Origin: Alphaproteobacteria bacterium
GTDB taxonomy: Bacteria > Pseudomonadota > Alphaproteobacteria > CACIAM-22H2
Direction of reading: 5' to 3'
DNA: 16,081 nucleotides
NCBI GenBank assembly: GCA_016869415.1
Contig: VGEI01000036.1
Span: 1 to 16,081, forward strand
Part shown: piece by piece, positions 1-6,408 of the stretch
Layout of the letters: each line of letters opens with the position of its first letter
How positions within the stretch are numbered: position 1 is the stretch's first letter
The notes under the pieces: generated by a model
What the model saw: only the letters and a program-made list of their open reading frames with translations
The model's database searches: none
Told to the model about the DNA's origin: nothing
Program-made: the position numbers and the translations under genes

Positions 1-986
1 TCGTACGGGAGATCTACAACCAGGCCCTGCATGCCGAAAAGATCGGCCTCAACTCCGCCTGGATCGGCGAGCATCATTTCAACCTGCTTGGCGTCAATGC
101 CTGCCCGAATATCCTGCTGGCCAAGCTGGCGGGGGCCACCAGCCGCATCCGGCTCGCGCCCGCCGTCGTGCTGCTGCCGGTGCACCATCCGCTTCATGTC
201 GCCGAGGAGTGGGCGACACTGGATCTGCTCTCGGGCGGGCGCGTCGATTTCGCCGCCGGCCGCGGCTATGATCGGCTCGAATACGCGCCGTTCGGCGCCG
301 ACTTCCAGAACTCGGCCGAGCTCTTCGCCGAGGGGCTGGAGATCCTGTGGCGGGCCTGGACCGAGCCGGGCAAGTGGTCGCACAAGGGCAAGTACTATCA
401 GTTCGAGAACATCGAGGTGCGGCCGCGGCCGGCGCAGAACCCCTTGCGACCCTATGTCGCCTGTTTCTCGAAGATGTCGATGGAGCTGGCCGCGCGCAAC
501 GACTGGAACATCATCTTTGCACCCTTCGCCGCCGCCATGGTCTACGGCAGCCTGGCGCAGGGGGTGGAGGCTTTCCGCCAGGAATGCGCGCGCTTCAACA
601 AACCGCCGCGCCGCGCCATGTGCAGTTATTTCTGCCACATCGCCGATACGAAGCAGGAAGAGGATTACGGGCGCGAGGCGCTGATCCGCTACTTCAAGGA
701 CGCACTGATCGCGGCCTTTCCCTCGGATGCCAAGACCGTGCCGCCGACCCTCAAGTATTTCCTGGAGATCGTCGACATCCTCAAGAACATGAAGGCGGAG
801 AGCCTGACCTCCAAGTCGATCCTCACAGGCAGCCCGCAGAAGATCATCGACGACCTGAAGCAGGTGGAGAAGGCCGGCATCTCCGAGGTGATCCTCTATT
901 TCAACTACGGGCTCAAGCCCAACACCATGGTGCTGGAGCAGATGGACCGCTTCGCCGCCGAGATCATGCCGGAATTCGCCGACTGA
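1..986 (+). CDS. LLM-class flavin-dependent oxidoreductase (bacterial luciferase-like monooxygenase), 5' truncated
   Basis: The reading frame is open from base 3, so the gene starts before the window; 327 codons precede the TGA at 984-986. The visible part fits the luciferase-like TIM-barrel fold. An early IGEHHF segment is followed by a 'RIRLAPAVVLLPVHHP' strand and then by 'SGGRVDFAAGRGYD', the usual phosphate/flavin-binding region. A C-terminal 'GSPQKIIDDLKQ' segment leads into the last barrel strands. Members of this family use FMNH2 and O2 to oxidise or cleave small organic substrates, with a separate flavin reductase. The substrate cannot be told from sequence. Only the first few dozen residues appear to be missing. 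The stop overlaps the marR start (TGATG), so the two genes form one transcription unit and MarR may control this enzyme. An internal ATG at 168 is in frame but is not the true start, because conserved sequence lies upstream of it. Confidence 0.9.
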   Translation, partial: VREIYNQALHAEKIGLNSAWIGEHHFNLLGVNACPNILLAKLAGATSRIRLAPAVVLLPVHHPLHVAEEWATLDLLSGGRVDFAAGRGYDRLEYAPFGADFQNSAELFAEGLEILWRAWTEPGKWSHKGKYYQFENIEVRPRPAQNPLRPYVACFSKMSMELAARNDWNIIFAPFAAAMVYGSLAQGVEAFRQECARFNKPPRRAMCSYFCHIADTKQEEDYGREALIRYFKDALIAAFPSDAKTVPPTLKYFLEIVDILKNMKAESLTSKSILTGSPQKIIDDLKQVEKAGISEVILYFNYGLKPNTMVLEQMDRFAAEIMPEFAD

Positions 987-1420
987 TGTTCGATCTCGGC
1001 CACTACCTTCCCTACCTGATCAACCGGGCCGGCGCCCGTCTGGCCGTCGAGTTCGGCCGGGAGATCCGTCGCCGCGGCATCGCCCTGCAAGAATGGCGTG
1101 TGCTGGCGGCACTGGCGGACCAGGGCGGGCAACGCCTCTCCGATCTAGCGGGGCTGACCTCGATCGACCTCTCTACCCTGTCGCGCCTGGTCGGGCGCAT
1201 GGTTCGGGCCGGCCTGCTGAGCCGTGAGCGCATGGACGGCGACCAGCGCGAGGTCTCGGTGGCGCTGACAGACAAGGGACAGCGGATCACCCGAGCCATC
1301 ATTCCCATCGCTCAGCGCTACGAGCGCCGGGCCTTCCGGAGCTTCATGCCGGCCGAAGAGGCGACGCTCAAGGCATTACTGCTGCGCGTCTATGCCAACC
1401 TCGAGCGGCCCGAACGCTAG
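986..1420 (+). CDS. MarR-family transcriptional regulator
   Basis: This 144-residue protein has the usual MarR size. It is a winged helix-turn-helix: dimerisation helices at both ends, a DNA-binding core around residues 49-80 ('LSDLAGLTSIDLSTLSRLVG'), and a wing with DGDQRE followed by 'VALTDKG' at about residues 84-98. MarR proteins are dimeric repressors that usually release DNA on binding a small aromatic or acidic ligand. The ATG shares its A with the TGA of the upstream monooxygenase, so translation is probably coupled and no separate Shine-Dalgarno site is needed. A longer frame-2 ORF begins near 347, but that part lies inside the monooxygenase in another frame and is a shadow. The TAG at 1418-1420 overlaps the stop of the convergent MFS gene. 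The likely targets are the monooxygenase operon and perhaps the neighbouring exporter; that is inference from position. Confidence 0.88.
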   Translation: MFDLGHYLPYLINRAGARLAVEFGREIRRRGIALQEWRVLAALADQGGQRLSDLAGLTSIDLSTLSRLVGRMVRAGLLSRERMDGDQREVSVALTDKGQRITRAIIPIAQRYERRAFRSFMPAEEATLKALLLRVYANLERPER

Positions 1421-2589
1421 ATCGGCCGCGGCCGCAAACGGCTGACGGCGATGATCATCGCGGTCGAGAATGCTACCAGGAACAGGTAGGGCACGGTGAA
1501 GCCGTCACTCAGCCCGCGCAACCAGCCGAGAAACGCCGGCAGCGGTGCCGCCAGAAGATAACCGGCGCTCTGCGCCATGGCGGTGAGGCGCGCCACCGCC
1601 GCCGGTTCGTCGGCATTGTCGAGCGGCAGGTTCATGACCAGCGGGAACAGGCCGCCGCCACCGAGCCCGGCAAGTGCCGCCCACAGCCAAGGCGCTGCCA
1701 GCGGCGCCGTTGCCATGCCGGCGACGCCCGCGATCAGCACCAGCAGCGCCGAGACGATCCACGGGCGCCTGTCCCTGGCACGATGTGCAAGCACGGCAAA
1801 AGCGAGATTGCCGGTGATCTGGCAGACGATGACCAGGGTGAGCAGAAGGCTTGCCCGTTCAGCGCTCCAGCCCTGCTCGAAATAGAGCGGTGCCGTCCAC
1901 GCCAGGATCGCGAAGAACGTGCCGAATGCACCGCTAGAGAGGAAGGCAATCAGCCAGCCGCGGCGCGTGCGCCAGGGTGTGCCGCTGGGAGTCGAACGCG
2001 CTGTCGGGACGTAGGGCAGGCCGACCACCCGCCACCACGCCAGGGCGGCGATCAGCGCGGGCAATGCCCAGATGGCGAGTGCCGCCGGCCAACCGCCACT
2101 GACATGGGCGAGGGGGACTGTGAGTGCGGCAGGCAACGCCGCACCGACGGTGATCGTCGTCGCGTAGAGGCCCATGACCAGCAGCGGCTGCTTAAAGTGG
2201 GCCTTGATGAGGGCAGGGGCCAGCGTCTGATTGACAGCGACGGCCACGCCGATGAGCAGCGCCGAGGCAAACAGCACGACCGGATTCATGCCGGCCAGAC
2301 GGGCCGCAGTTGCCAGAGCGAGCAGCACCAGACCGGCGAACAGCGCCCGCTCGAGGCCCAGCCGTTCGGCAAACCGGGCCGCGGCTAGCGGAAACAACCC
2401 CATGCAGAGAACCGGCAGTGTGGTCAGGAGCCCAGCGGCGGTGTGGCTGAGTCCGAGATCGGCACGGATGTTTTCCAGCAGCGGCGCGATGGAAGCCACG
2501 CCGGGGCGGTGATTGAGCGCCACCAGCAGAACGGCGGCCAGAAGTGCCGCATAGCGCGTCGCGCTTGTTGTTGTCTCTCCGTTCGCCAC
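1417..2589 (-). CDS. MFS permease, CynX/NimT-like
   Basis: The 390-residue, very hydrophobic protein has about 12 predicted membrane segments. Its N-terminal helix carries 'LNHRPGVASIAPLL', as in the CynX (cyanate) / NimT (2-nitroimidazole) branch of the major facilitator superfamily, and 'AARFAERLGLERAL' sits where the MFS loop 2-3 motif is expected. Substrate is unknown; family members move small anions or export drugs. The start is a GTG at 2587-2589. A TAG lies four codons upstream in frame, so the protein cannot start earlier. No Shine-Dalgarno sequence precedes the GTG, but TAGGCT lies six bases before it, which fits a leaderless transcript. The gene ends tail-to-tail with marR, sharing CTAG at 1417-1420. 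Divergent transcription from comM leaves a 162-base gap. Confidence 0.85.
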   Translation of the reverse strand: MANGETTTSATRYAALLAAVLLVALNHRPGVASIAPLLENIRADLGLSHTAAGLLTTLPVLCMGLFPLAAARFAERLGLERALFAGLVLLALATAARLAGMNPVVLFASALLIGVAVAVNQTLAPALIKAHFKQPLLVMGLYATTITVGAALPAALTVPLAHVSGGWPAALAIWALPALIAALAWWRVVGLPYVPTARSTPSGTPWRTRRGWLIAFLSSGAFGTFFAILAWTAPLYFEQGWSAERASLLLTLVIVCQITGNLAFAVLAHRARDRRPWIVSALLVLIAGVAGMATAPLAAPWLWAALAGLGGGGLFPLVMNLPLDNADEPAAVARLTAMAQSAGYLLAAPLPAFLGWLRGLSDGFTVPYLFLVAFSTAMIIAVSRLRPRPI

Positions 2590-2595
2590 CGACCG

Positions 2596-2601
2596 AGCCT
2601 A
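2596..2601 (-). promoter_or_regulatory. Candidate -10 element (TAGGCT) of the MFS gene, possible leaderless start
   Basis: On the minus strand TAGGCT ends six bases before the GTG start of the MFS gene. That is the distance expected between a -10 hexamer and a transcription start that coincides with the start codon. It matches TATAAT at three of six positions and I see no good -35 hexamer 16-18 bases upstream, so this is a weak call. The lack of any Shine-Dalgarno sequence at this GTG is the main support. Confidence 0.25.
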
Positions 2602-2698
2602 ATCGCGTCTGAAGAATACGGCGAGCAAGATCGTCGGAATGGTCCACCTGCTGCGGTAGCGCGTGTATAGCGGCAGGTCGATGGCATCGCCAGCGCGC

Positions 2699-2727
2699 TC
2701 GACGGGACCCGGACGAGCGGCTAGCGT
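2699..2727 (+). promoter_or_regulatory. Candidate promoter upstream of comM
   Basis: TCGACG (2699-2704) and TAGCGT (2722-2727) are 17 bases apart and resemble -35 and -10 boxes at four and three of six positions. The -10 lies 24 bases before the comM ATG, leaving room for the GGAG Shine-Dalgarno. The rest of the 2590-2751 gap shows no clear terminator or repeat. The promoter call rests on weak consensus matches only. Confidence 0.25.
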
Positions 2728-2751
2728 AAGCGCTCCAGCGGAGTCGTTTGC

Positions 2752-4269
2752 ATGGTCGCGCGCGTCAACACCGTCGCCTTTCAGGGGATCGACGTCGTCG
2801 AGGTTGACGTGCAGGTGCATATCGGCGGCGGCCTGCCGAGCTTCACCATCGTCGGCCTGCCCGACAAGACGGTGGCCGAGGCCCGCGAGCGGGTGCGAGC
2901 CGCCCTCGCGGCGCTGGGCCTGGCGCTGCCACCCAGGCGCATCACCATCAACCTGTCGCCCGCCGACCTGGTCAAGGAAGGCAGCCACTACGACCTGCCG
3001 ATCGCGCTAGGTCTGCTGGTGGCCATGGGCGTGATCGAGGCCGAGACCATGGCGCGCTACGTGGCGCTGGGCGAGCTGGCGCTCGACGGCAAGCTGACAG
3101 CCGTGGCTGGCGCCCTACCGGCCGCCATGGGCGCCAACGCCCGCGACCGTGGCCTCATCTGCCCGGCCTCTTGCGGCGGCGAGGCGGCCTGGGCCGGCGG
3201 CGAAGTGCTCGCCCCCGATTCGCTGCTGGCCCTGATCAATCACCTCAAGGGCACGCAGGTTCTCAGCCCGCCCATGCCCCGCGCGGCTGCCGCTGAAGGG
3301 ACAGTCCCCGATCTGCGCGACATCAAGGGCCAGGAGACGGCCAAGCGGGCCCTCGAAGTGGCCGCCGCCGGCGCACATCATCTGCTGATGGTCGGCCCGC
3401 CGGGTGCCGGCAAGTCGATGCTGGCCCAGCGCCTGCCGGGAATCCTGCCGCCGCTCGCACCCGCCGAGGCGCTCGAGGTCAGCATGATCCACTCGATCGC
3501 TGGACTGCTGGCCGAAGGCGGCTTGTCGCGCCAACGCCCCTTCCGCAGCCCGCATCACTCGGCCTCGATGCCGGCCCTGATCGGCGGCGGCCTGCGCGCC
3601 AAGCCCGGCGAGATTTCGCTCTCGCATCTCGGCGTCCTCTTCCTCGATGAGCTCCCGGAATTCGCCCGCGCGGCACTCGAGGCCCTGCGCCAGCCGCTGG
3701 AGTCCGGCCGCGCCGTGGTGGCGAGGGCCAACGCCCACATCACCTATCCGGCGCGCGTGCAGCTGATCGCCGCGATGAATCCCTGCCGCTGCGGCTACCT
3801 CGACGATCCGGGCCAGGCCTGCGGCCGGGCGCCGAAATGCGCCATTGAGTACCAGTCGAAGATTTCGGGGCCGCTTTTCGACCGCATCGATTTGCATGTC
3901 GACGTGCCGGCCGTCACCGCGGCCGATCTGTCGCTGCCGCCGCCAGCGGAATCGTCGGCCGACGTCGCCGCGCGGGTCGCCCGGGCCCGCACAGTGCAGG
4001 CCGAGCGCGTCAAGGCGCTGCCCGAAGCGCAGCGGCCGCGCACCAACGCCGAGCTCGACGGCGAATTGCTGGAGGAGATGGCCGCACCCGAGCCGGCCGG
4101 CCGCAAATTGCTGACTGATGCCGCCGAACGCCTGAAACTGTCGGCTCGCGGCTATCACCGCGTGCTACGCGTGGCGCGCACGCTGGCCGACCTCGACGGG
4201 GCGGCGACCGTCGCCCGCGTGCATGTCGCCGAGGCGCTGTCCTACCGACGCATCGCCCTGCCTCGGTAG
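2752..4269 (+). CDS. comM: YifB/ComM-family Mg-chelatase-like AAA+ ATPase
   Basis: The 505-residue length is normal for the family. The N-terminal ChlI-like domain (about 1-180) opens with 'VNTVAFQGIDVVEVDVQVHI' and 'GLPSFTIVGLPD'. The AAA+ core follows, with Walker A GPPGAGKS at 215-222 and Walker B VLFLDE with D299/E300. The C-terminal Mg-chelatase-type helical domain contains 'SARGYHRVLRVARTLADLDG'. Cysteines at 345, 347, 357 and 363 form the CxC…C…C insert seen in many YifB proteins and may bind metal. In Vibrio and Haemophilus ComM is a hexameric branch-migration helicase that extends heteroduplex DNA during natural transformation; in most other bacteria it is kept without proven competence. 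The ATG has GGAG eight to nine bases upstream. Its TAG directly abuts the ATG of the yihY-like gene. Confidence 0.93.
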   Translation: MVARVNTVAFQGIDVVEVDVQVHIGGGLPSFTIVGLPDKTVAEARERVRAALAALGLALPPRRITINLSPADLVKEGSHYDLPIALGLLVAMGVIEAETMARYVALGELALDGKLTAVAGALPAAMGANARDRGLICPASCGGEAAWAGGEVLAPDSLLALINHLKGTQVLSPPMPRAAAAEGTVPDLRDIKGQETAKRALEVAAAGAHHLLMVGPPGAGKSMLAQRLPGILPPLAPAEALEVSMIHSIAGLLAEGGLSRQRPFRSPHHSASMPALIGGGLRAKPGEISLSHLGVLFLDELPEFARAALEALRQPLESGRAVVARANAHITYPARVQLIAAMNPCRCGYLDDPGQACGRAPKCAIEYQSKISGPLFDRIDLHVDVPAVTAADLSLPPPAESSADVAARVARARTVQAERVKALPEAQRPRTNAELDGELLEEMAAPEPAGRKLLTDAAERLKLSARGYHRVLRVARTLADLDGAATVARVHVAEALSYRRIALPR

Positions 4270-5106
4270 ATGAGTCGGGACCCGAATAGCCCCGCCCGCG
4301 GCTGGAAGGATGTGCTGCGCCGCGTGCATCGCGAGGCGGTCGAAGACCGGCTGGTATTGAGCGCCGCGGGTGTGGCGTTTTTCGCCATTTTGGCGATCTT
4401 CCCCGGGATCGCGGCGCTGGTCGCCATCTACGGTTTGCTGGGCGACACCGCACTCATCGCCAGCCAGCTCTCGGCCCTGTCGCCGCTGCTGCCGGCGGAT
4501 GCCATCCGCGTGGCGGTCGGGCAGCTGGACCGGCTGGCGGCGAACAATGACGAGCACACGCTCGGCCTCACCTTCCTGATCGGCCTGCTGATCTCGCTGT
4601 GGAGCGCCAATGCCGGCATGAAGGCGATCTTCGGCGCCCTCAACATCATCCGCGGCGAGGTCGAAACGCGCGGCTTCCTGCGGCTCAACGGCCTGTCCCT
4701 GCTCTTCACGCTCGGCGCCATGCTGTTCGTTATCGTCACCTTGCTGGCCATTGTCGCCCTGCCCATCCTGCTGCGCCTCATCGGCCTCGAGCAGGCGACG
4801 GAGGGGTTGATCTCGGTGGCGCGCTGGCCGGTCTTCTTCGTCGCCGTCGTTGCCGCCATAGCCCTGGTCAGCCACTACGGGCCCAGCCGCGACCGGCAGC
4901 CCTGGCGCTGGCTGACCTGGGGCAGCGGCACGGCCGCCGCGCTATGGATCGGCGTTTCGATGCTTTTCTCGCGCTATGCCGCGAGCATCACCGACTTCAA
5001 CGCCACCTACGGCTCGCTGGGTGCCGTCGTCGGCCTGATGATCTGGCTCTGGCTGTCGACCATGGCCATCCTCATCGGTGCCGCCATCGACGCCGAACTG
5101 GAATAA
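4270..5106 (+). CDS. YihY/BrkB-family inner membrane protein
   Basis: The 278-residue integral membrane protein has six hydrophobic segments at about 32-56, 98-120, 143-168, 186-203, 217-235 and 250-272. Family signatures are visible: 'SAAGVAFFAILAIFPG' in segment 1, 'LWSANAGMKAIFGALN' in segment 2, and the C-terminal 'YGSLGAVVGLMIWLWLS' followed by 'GAAIDAELE'. The function of YihY/BrkB proteins is unsettled. The family was once misnamed ribonuclease BN; BrkB in Bordetella was linked to serum resistance. The ATG follows the comM TAG with no gap and has no clear Shine-Dalgarno sequence, so it probably relies on termination-reinitiation from comM. The first methionine is kept because the N-terminal cytoplasmic stretch 'WKDVLRRVHREA' is typical of the family. 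Confidence 0.92.
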   Translation: MSRDPNSPARGWKDVLRRVHREAVEDRLVLSAAGVAFFAILAIFPGIAALVAIYGLLGDTALIASQLSALSPLLPADAIRVAVGQLDRLAANNDEHTLGLTFLIGLLISLWSANAGMKAIFGALNIIRGEVETRGFLRLNGLSLLFTLGAMLFVIVTLLAIVALPILLRLIGLEQATEGLISVARWPVFFVAVVAAIALVSHYGPSRDRQPWRWLTWGSGTAAALWIGVSMLFSRYAASITDFNATYGSLGAVVGLMIWLWLSTMAILIGAAIDAELE

Positions 5107-5141
5107 CCCCAGACCCCGCTGACTACGGATGCACGCGGAAT

Positions 5142-5157
5142 TGTGCGTTAGCGCACA
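5142..5157. repeat. Perfect short inverted repeat (TGTGCG-TTAG-CGCACA)
   Basis: Six-base arms flank a four-base centre in the gap between the YihY gene and the response-regulator gene. It lies 62 bases before the chosen start of the latter. There is no T-run after it, so it is a poor intrinsic terminator for the upstream operon. It could be an operator for the downstream gene or a small hairpin. Chance occurrence is possible in GC-rich DNA. Confidence 0.35.
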
Positions 5158-5218
5158 GCGGGTTACGTCAATTTGTCGTGGAATCGAGACAATCGCGGTG
5201 AGAAAGGCGCGGTGTCTC

Positions 5219-5626
5219 ATGATGACGACCATGTTCACGGTGCGGCGGGTCCCGGCGACCCCCACGGTCGACGACCGGCCCCCCTGGCTGATCGTCGAAT
5301 CCGAAAGCCGGATGGCGCTTCTGATCGAGAACATCCTTTCCAAGCTCGGCTGGCCGACCGTCGGTCCGGTCGTCAGCCTGGAGAAGGCCGTGCCCATGGC
5401 CCGAGAGCTCGAGCTCGGCGGTGCGGTCATCGATCTCGACGCCTCGGAGAAGCTGGTCTACCCGGTAGCCCAGGCGCTGGCCAACCGCGGCATCCCCTTC
5501 GTCTTCATCAGCACGCTGTCGCGGCCGCGGGTGCGCGACGATTTCCGCGACCGCCCGACGCTGGCCAAGCGCTTTCTGATGGAAAGGCTGCGGCCGCTGA
5601 TCCGCGTGGTCCTGGCCACGGCCTAG
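5219..5626 (+). CDS. Single-domain response-regulator-like (receiver) protein with degenerate acidic pocket
   Basis: The protein has 135 residues from the ATG at 5219 and a single CheY-like receiver fold at about 22-132. The first strand is 'PPWLIVESES', followed by 'LGWPTVGPVVSLEKAVPMA', characteristic of a common alphaproteobacterial stand-alone receiver family. The phospho-acceptor strand 'AVIDLDAS' puts Asp at 72; 'GIPFVFISTLS' supplies the Thr/Ser position, and K117 in LAKRF matches the conserved lysine. The acidic pair, normally ED or DD after strand 1, reads E27-S28, so one metal ligand is lost, and the KP of the usual motif is KR. There is no output domain. An in-frame ATG at 5129 exists, but the stretch before 5219 has no receiver-like sequence and contains the inverted repeat; GAGAAAGG lies 11 bases before 5219. 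The gene ends tail-to-tail with the thioesterase gene, sharing CTAG. Confidence 0.75.
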   Translation: MMTTMFTVRRVPATPTVDDRPPWLIVESESRMALLIENILSKLGWPTVGPVVSLEKAVPMARELELGGAVIDLDASEKLVYPVAQALANRGIPFVFISTLSRPRVRDDFRDRPTLAKRFLMERLRPLIRVVLATA

Positions 5627-6066
5627 CCGTCCGTCAGCCTAGCACCCTCGCGCCGGCGCAGGATCTCGCGCAGGCGCTCGCCGATCGCCACCGGCTTGTG
5701 CGTGCGCTGGTCGGTATTGACCCAGACGATCTCGCCGCTCGCCAGCAGCCTGGTGTCGCCCCTGGCGAAGATGGCCAGCGCCAGGGTCAGGCTGGAGCGG
5801 CCCAGCCGGGCGGCCCGGCAGCCGACGTCTATCTCCTGATCCAGGCGGATGGGCGCCTTGTACTCGACGAGGCTGCGCACCGTATGGAAGTCGACACCCG
5901 TCGCCTTCGCCTCGGCGATGACGTCGACGCCGAGTGAGCGGAAATACTCGGTGATCGCCGTGTCGAAATAGGTCAGGTAGTGGGCGTTGAACACCACGCC
6001 CTGCAGATCGATCTCCGAGTAGCGGACCCGGAAGGGATGGAAGAATCCGAAGGCGTCGCGCTCCAT
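5623..6066 (-). CDS. Acyl-CoA thioesterase, 4HBT hotdog fold (YbgC/FadM-like)
   Basis: The 147-residue protein is a single hotdog domain. It begins 'PFRVRYSEIDLQGVVFNAHY', the YbgC/FadM active-site region, with the catalytic aspartate at D20 (in the family 'DxxGxVxxxxY' pattern). The central helix is 'LTYFDTAITEYFRSLG'; the C-terminal strands include 'GEIVWVNTD'. Such enzymes hydrolyse acyl-CoA or 4-hydroxybenzoyl-CoA-type thioesters in the cytosol; the acyl group here is unknown. The ATG at 6064-6066 has GGAG five bases upstream on the minus strand. The gene is divergent from the DUF1272 gene and convergent with the receiver protein, sharing CTAG at 5623-5626. A much longer minus-strand ORF reaching 7622 is a shadow in another frame. 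Confidence 0.88.
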   Translation of the reverse strand: MERDAFGFFHPFRVRYSEIDLQGVVFNAHYLTYFDTAITEYFRSLGVDVIAEAKATGVDFHTVRSLVEYKAPIRLDQEIDVGCRAARLGRSSLTLALAIFARGDTRLLASGEIVWVNTDQRTHKPVAIGERLREILRRREGARLTDG

Positions 6067-6145
6067 GGCATCTCCGTGTGTCTCGCGTCTCCTCTCCTAT
6101 CCCCGATTGAGGGTTTTAGGCTAGGGTGCGGCGGCATTTCGGCCC

Positions 6146-6153
6146 AAGGAGGA
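6146..6153 (+). promoter_or_regulatory. Strong ribosome binding site (AAGGAGGA) fixing a GTG start
   Basis: AAGGAGGA is the best Shine-Dalgarno match in the window and sits six bases before GTG at 6160-6162. It decides the start of the DUF1272 gene, whose frame stays open much further upstream into the divergent thioesterase gene. In the same gap (6067-6159) TAGGCTAGGGT at 6117-6127 could be a -10 region, but no -35 is evident. Confidence 0.75.
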
Positions 6154-6159
6154 TTCGTC

Positions 6160-6408
6160 GTGCTCGAGCTCAGACCCAATTGCGAATGCTGCGACCGCGA
6201 CCTGCCGCCGGAGTCGGCGGAGGCGCGTATCTGCTCCTTCGAGTGCACGTTCTGCCGGACCTGCGCCGAGGGCGTGCTCGCCGGCCACTGCCCCAATTGC
6301 GGCGGCGAGCTGGTGCGCCGGCCGATGCGGCCGCCCGGCAAGCTGGCCAAGTTCCCCGCCTCCACCGCGCGCAAGGTCAAGCCGCAGGGGTGCACGCGCG
6401 CCGCATGA
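6160..6408 (+). CDS. DUF1272 cysteine-rich zinc-ribbon protein
   Basis: The 82-residue protein begins 'LELRPNCECCDRDLPP' and continues 'ARICSFECTFC', which is the DUF1272 signature. Cysteines at 8, 10, 11, 25, 29, 32, 35, 44 and 47 give several CxxC pairs, suggesting two zinc sites. The family core is about 55-60 residues; here a basic, proline-containing tail of about 25 residues follows ('RPPGKLAKFPASTARKV'). The role of DUF1272 is unknown. The GTG start follows the AAGGAGGA site by six bases. The stop overlaps the glycosyltransferase start (ATGA at 6405-6408), so the two proteins are probably made together. Whether the tail is a real extension or a by-product of the overlap is not clear. 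Confidence 0.85.
   Translation: MLELRPNCECCDRDLPPESAEARICSFECTFCRTCAEGVLAGHCPNCGGELVRRPMRPPGKLAKFPASTARKVKPQGCTRAA

Noticed and set aside
3115..4158. Minus-strand ORF of 347 codons inside comM
   Set aside because: The comM protein is clear on the plus strand; the opposite frame is low-complexity and has no family features.
5137..5164. Possible EcfG (general stress) promoter, GGAAT…GGTT
   Set aside because: The spacing is 19 rather than 16-17 and the -35 ends in T rather than C, so the match is too weak.
5129..5218. Earlier ATG for the receiver protein
   Set aside because: The extra 30 residues are Cys/Arg-rich without receiver features, and the palindrome would be coding; the start at 5219 is better supported.
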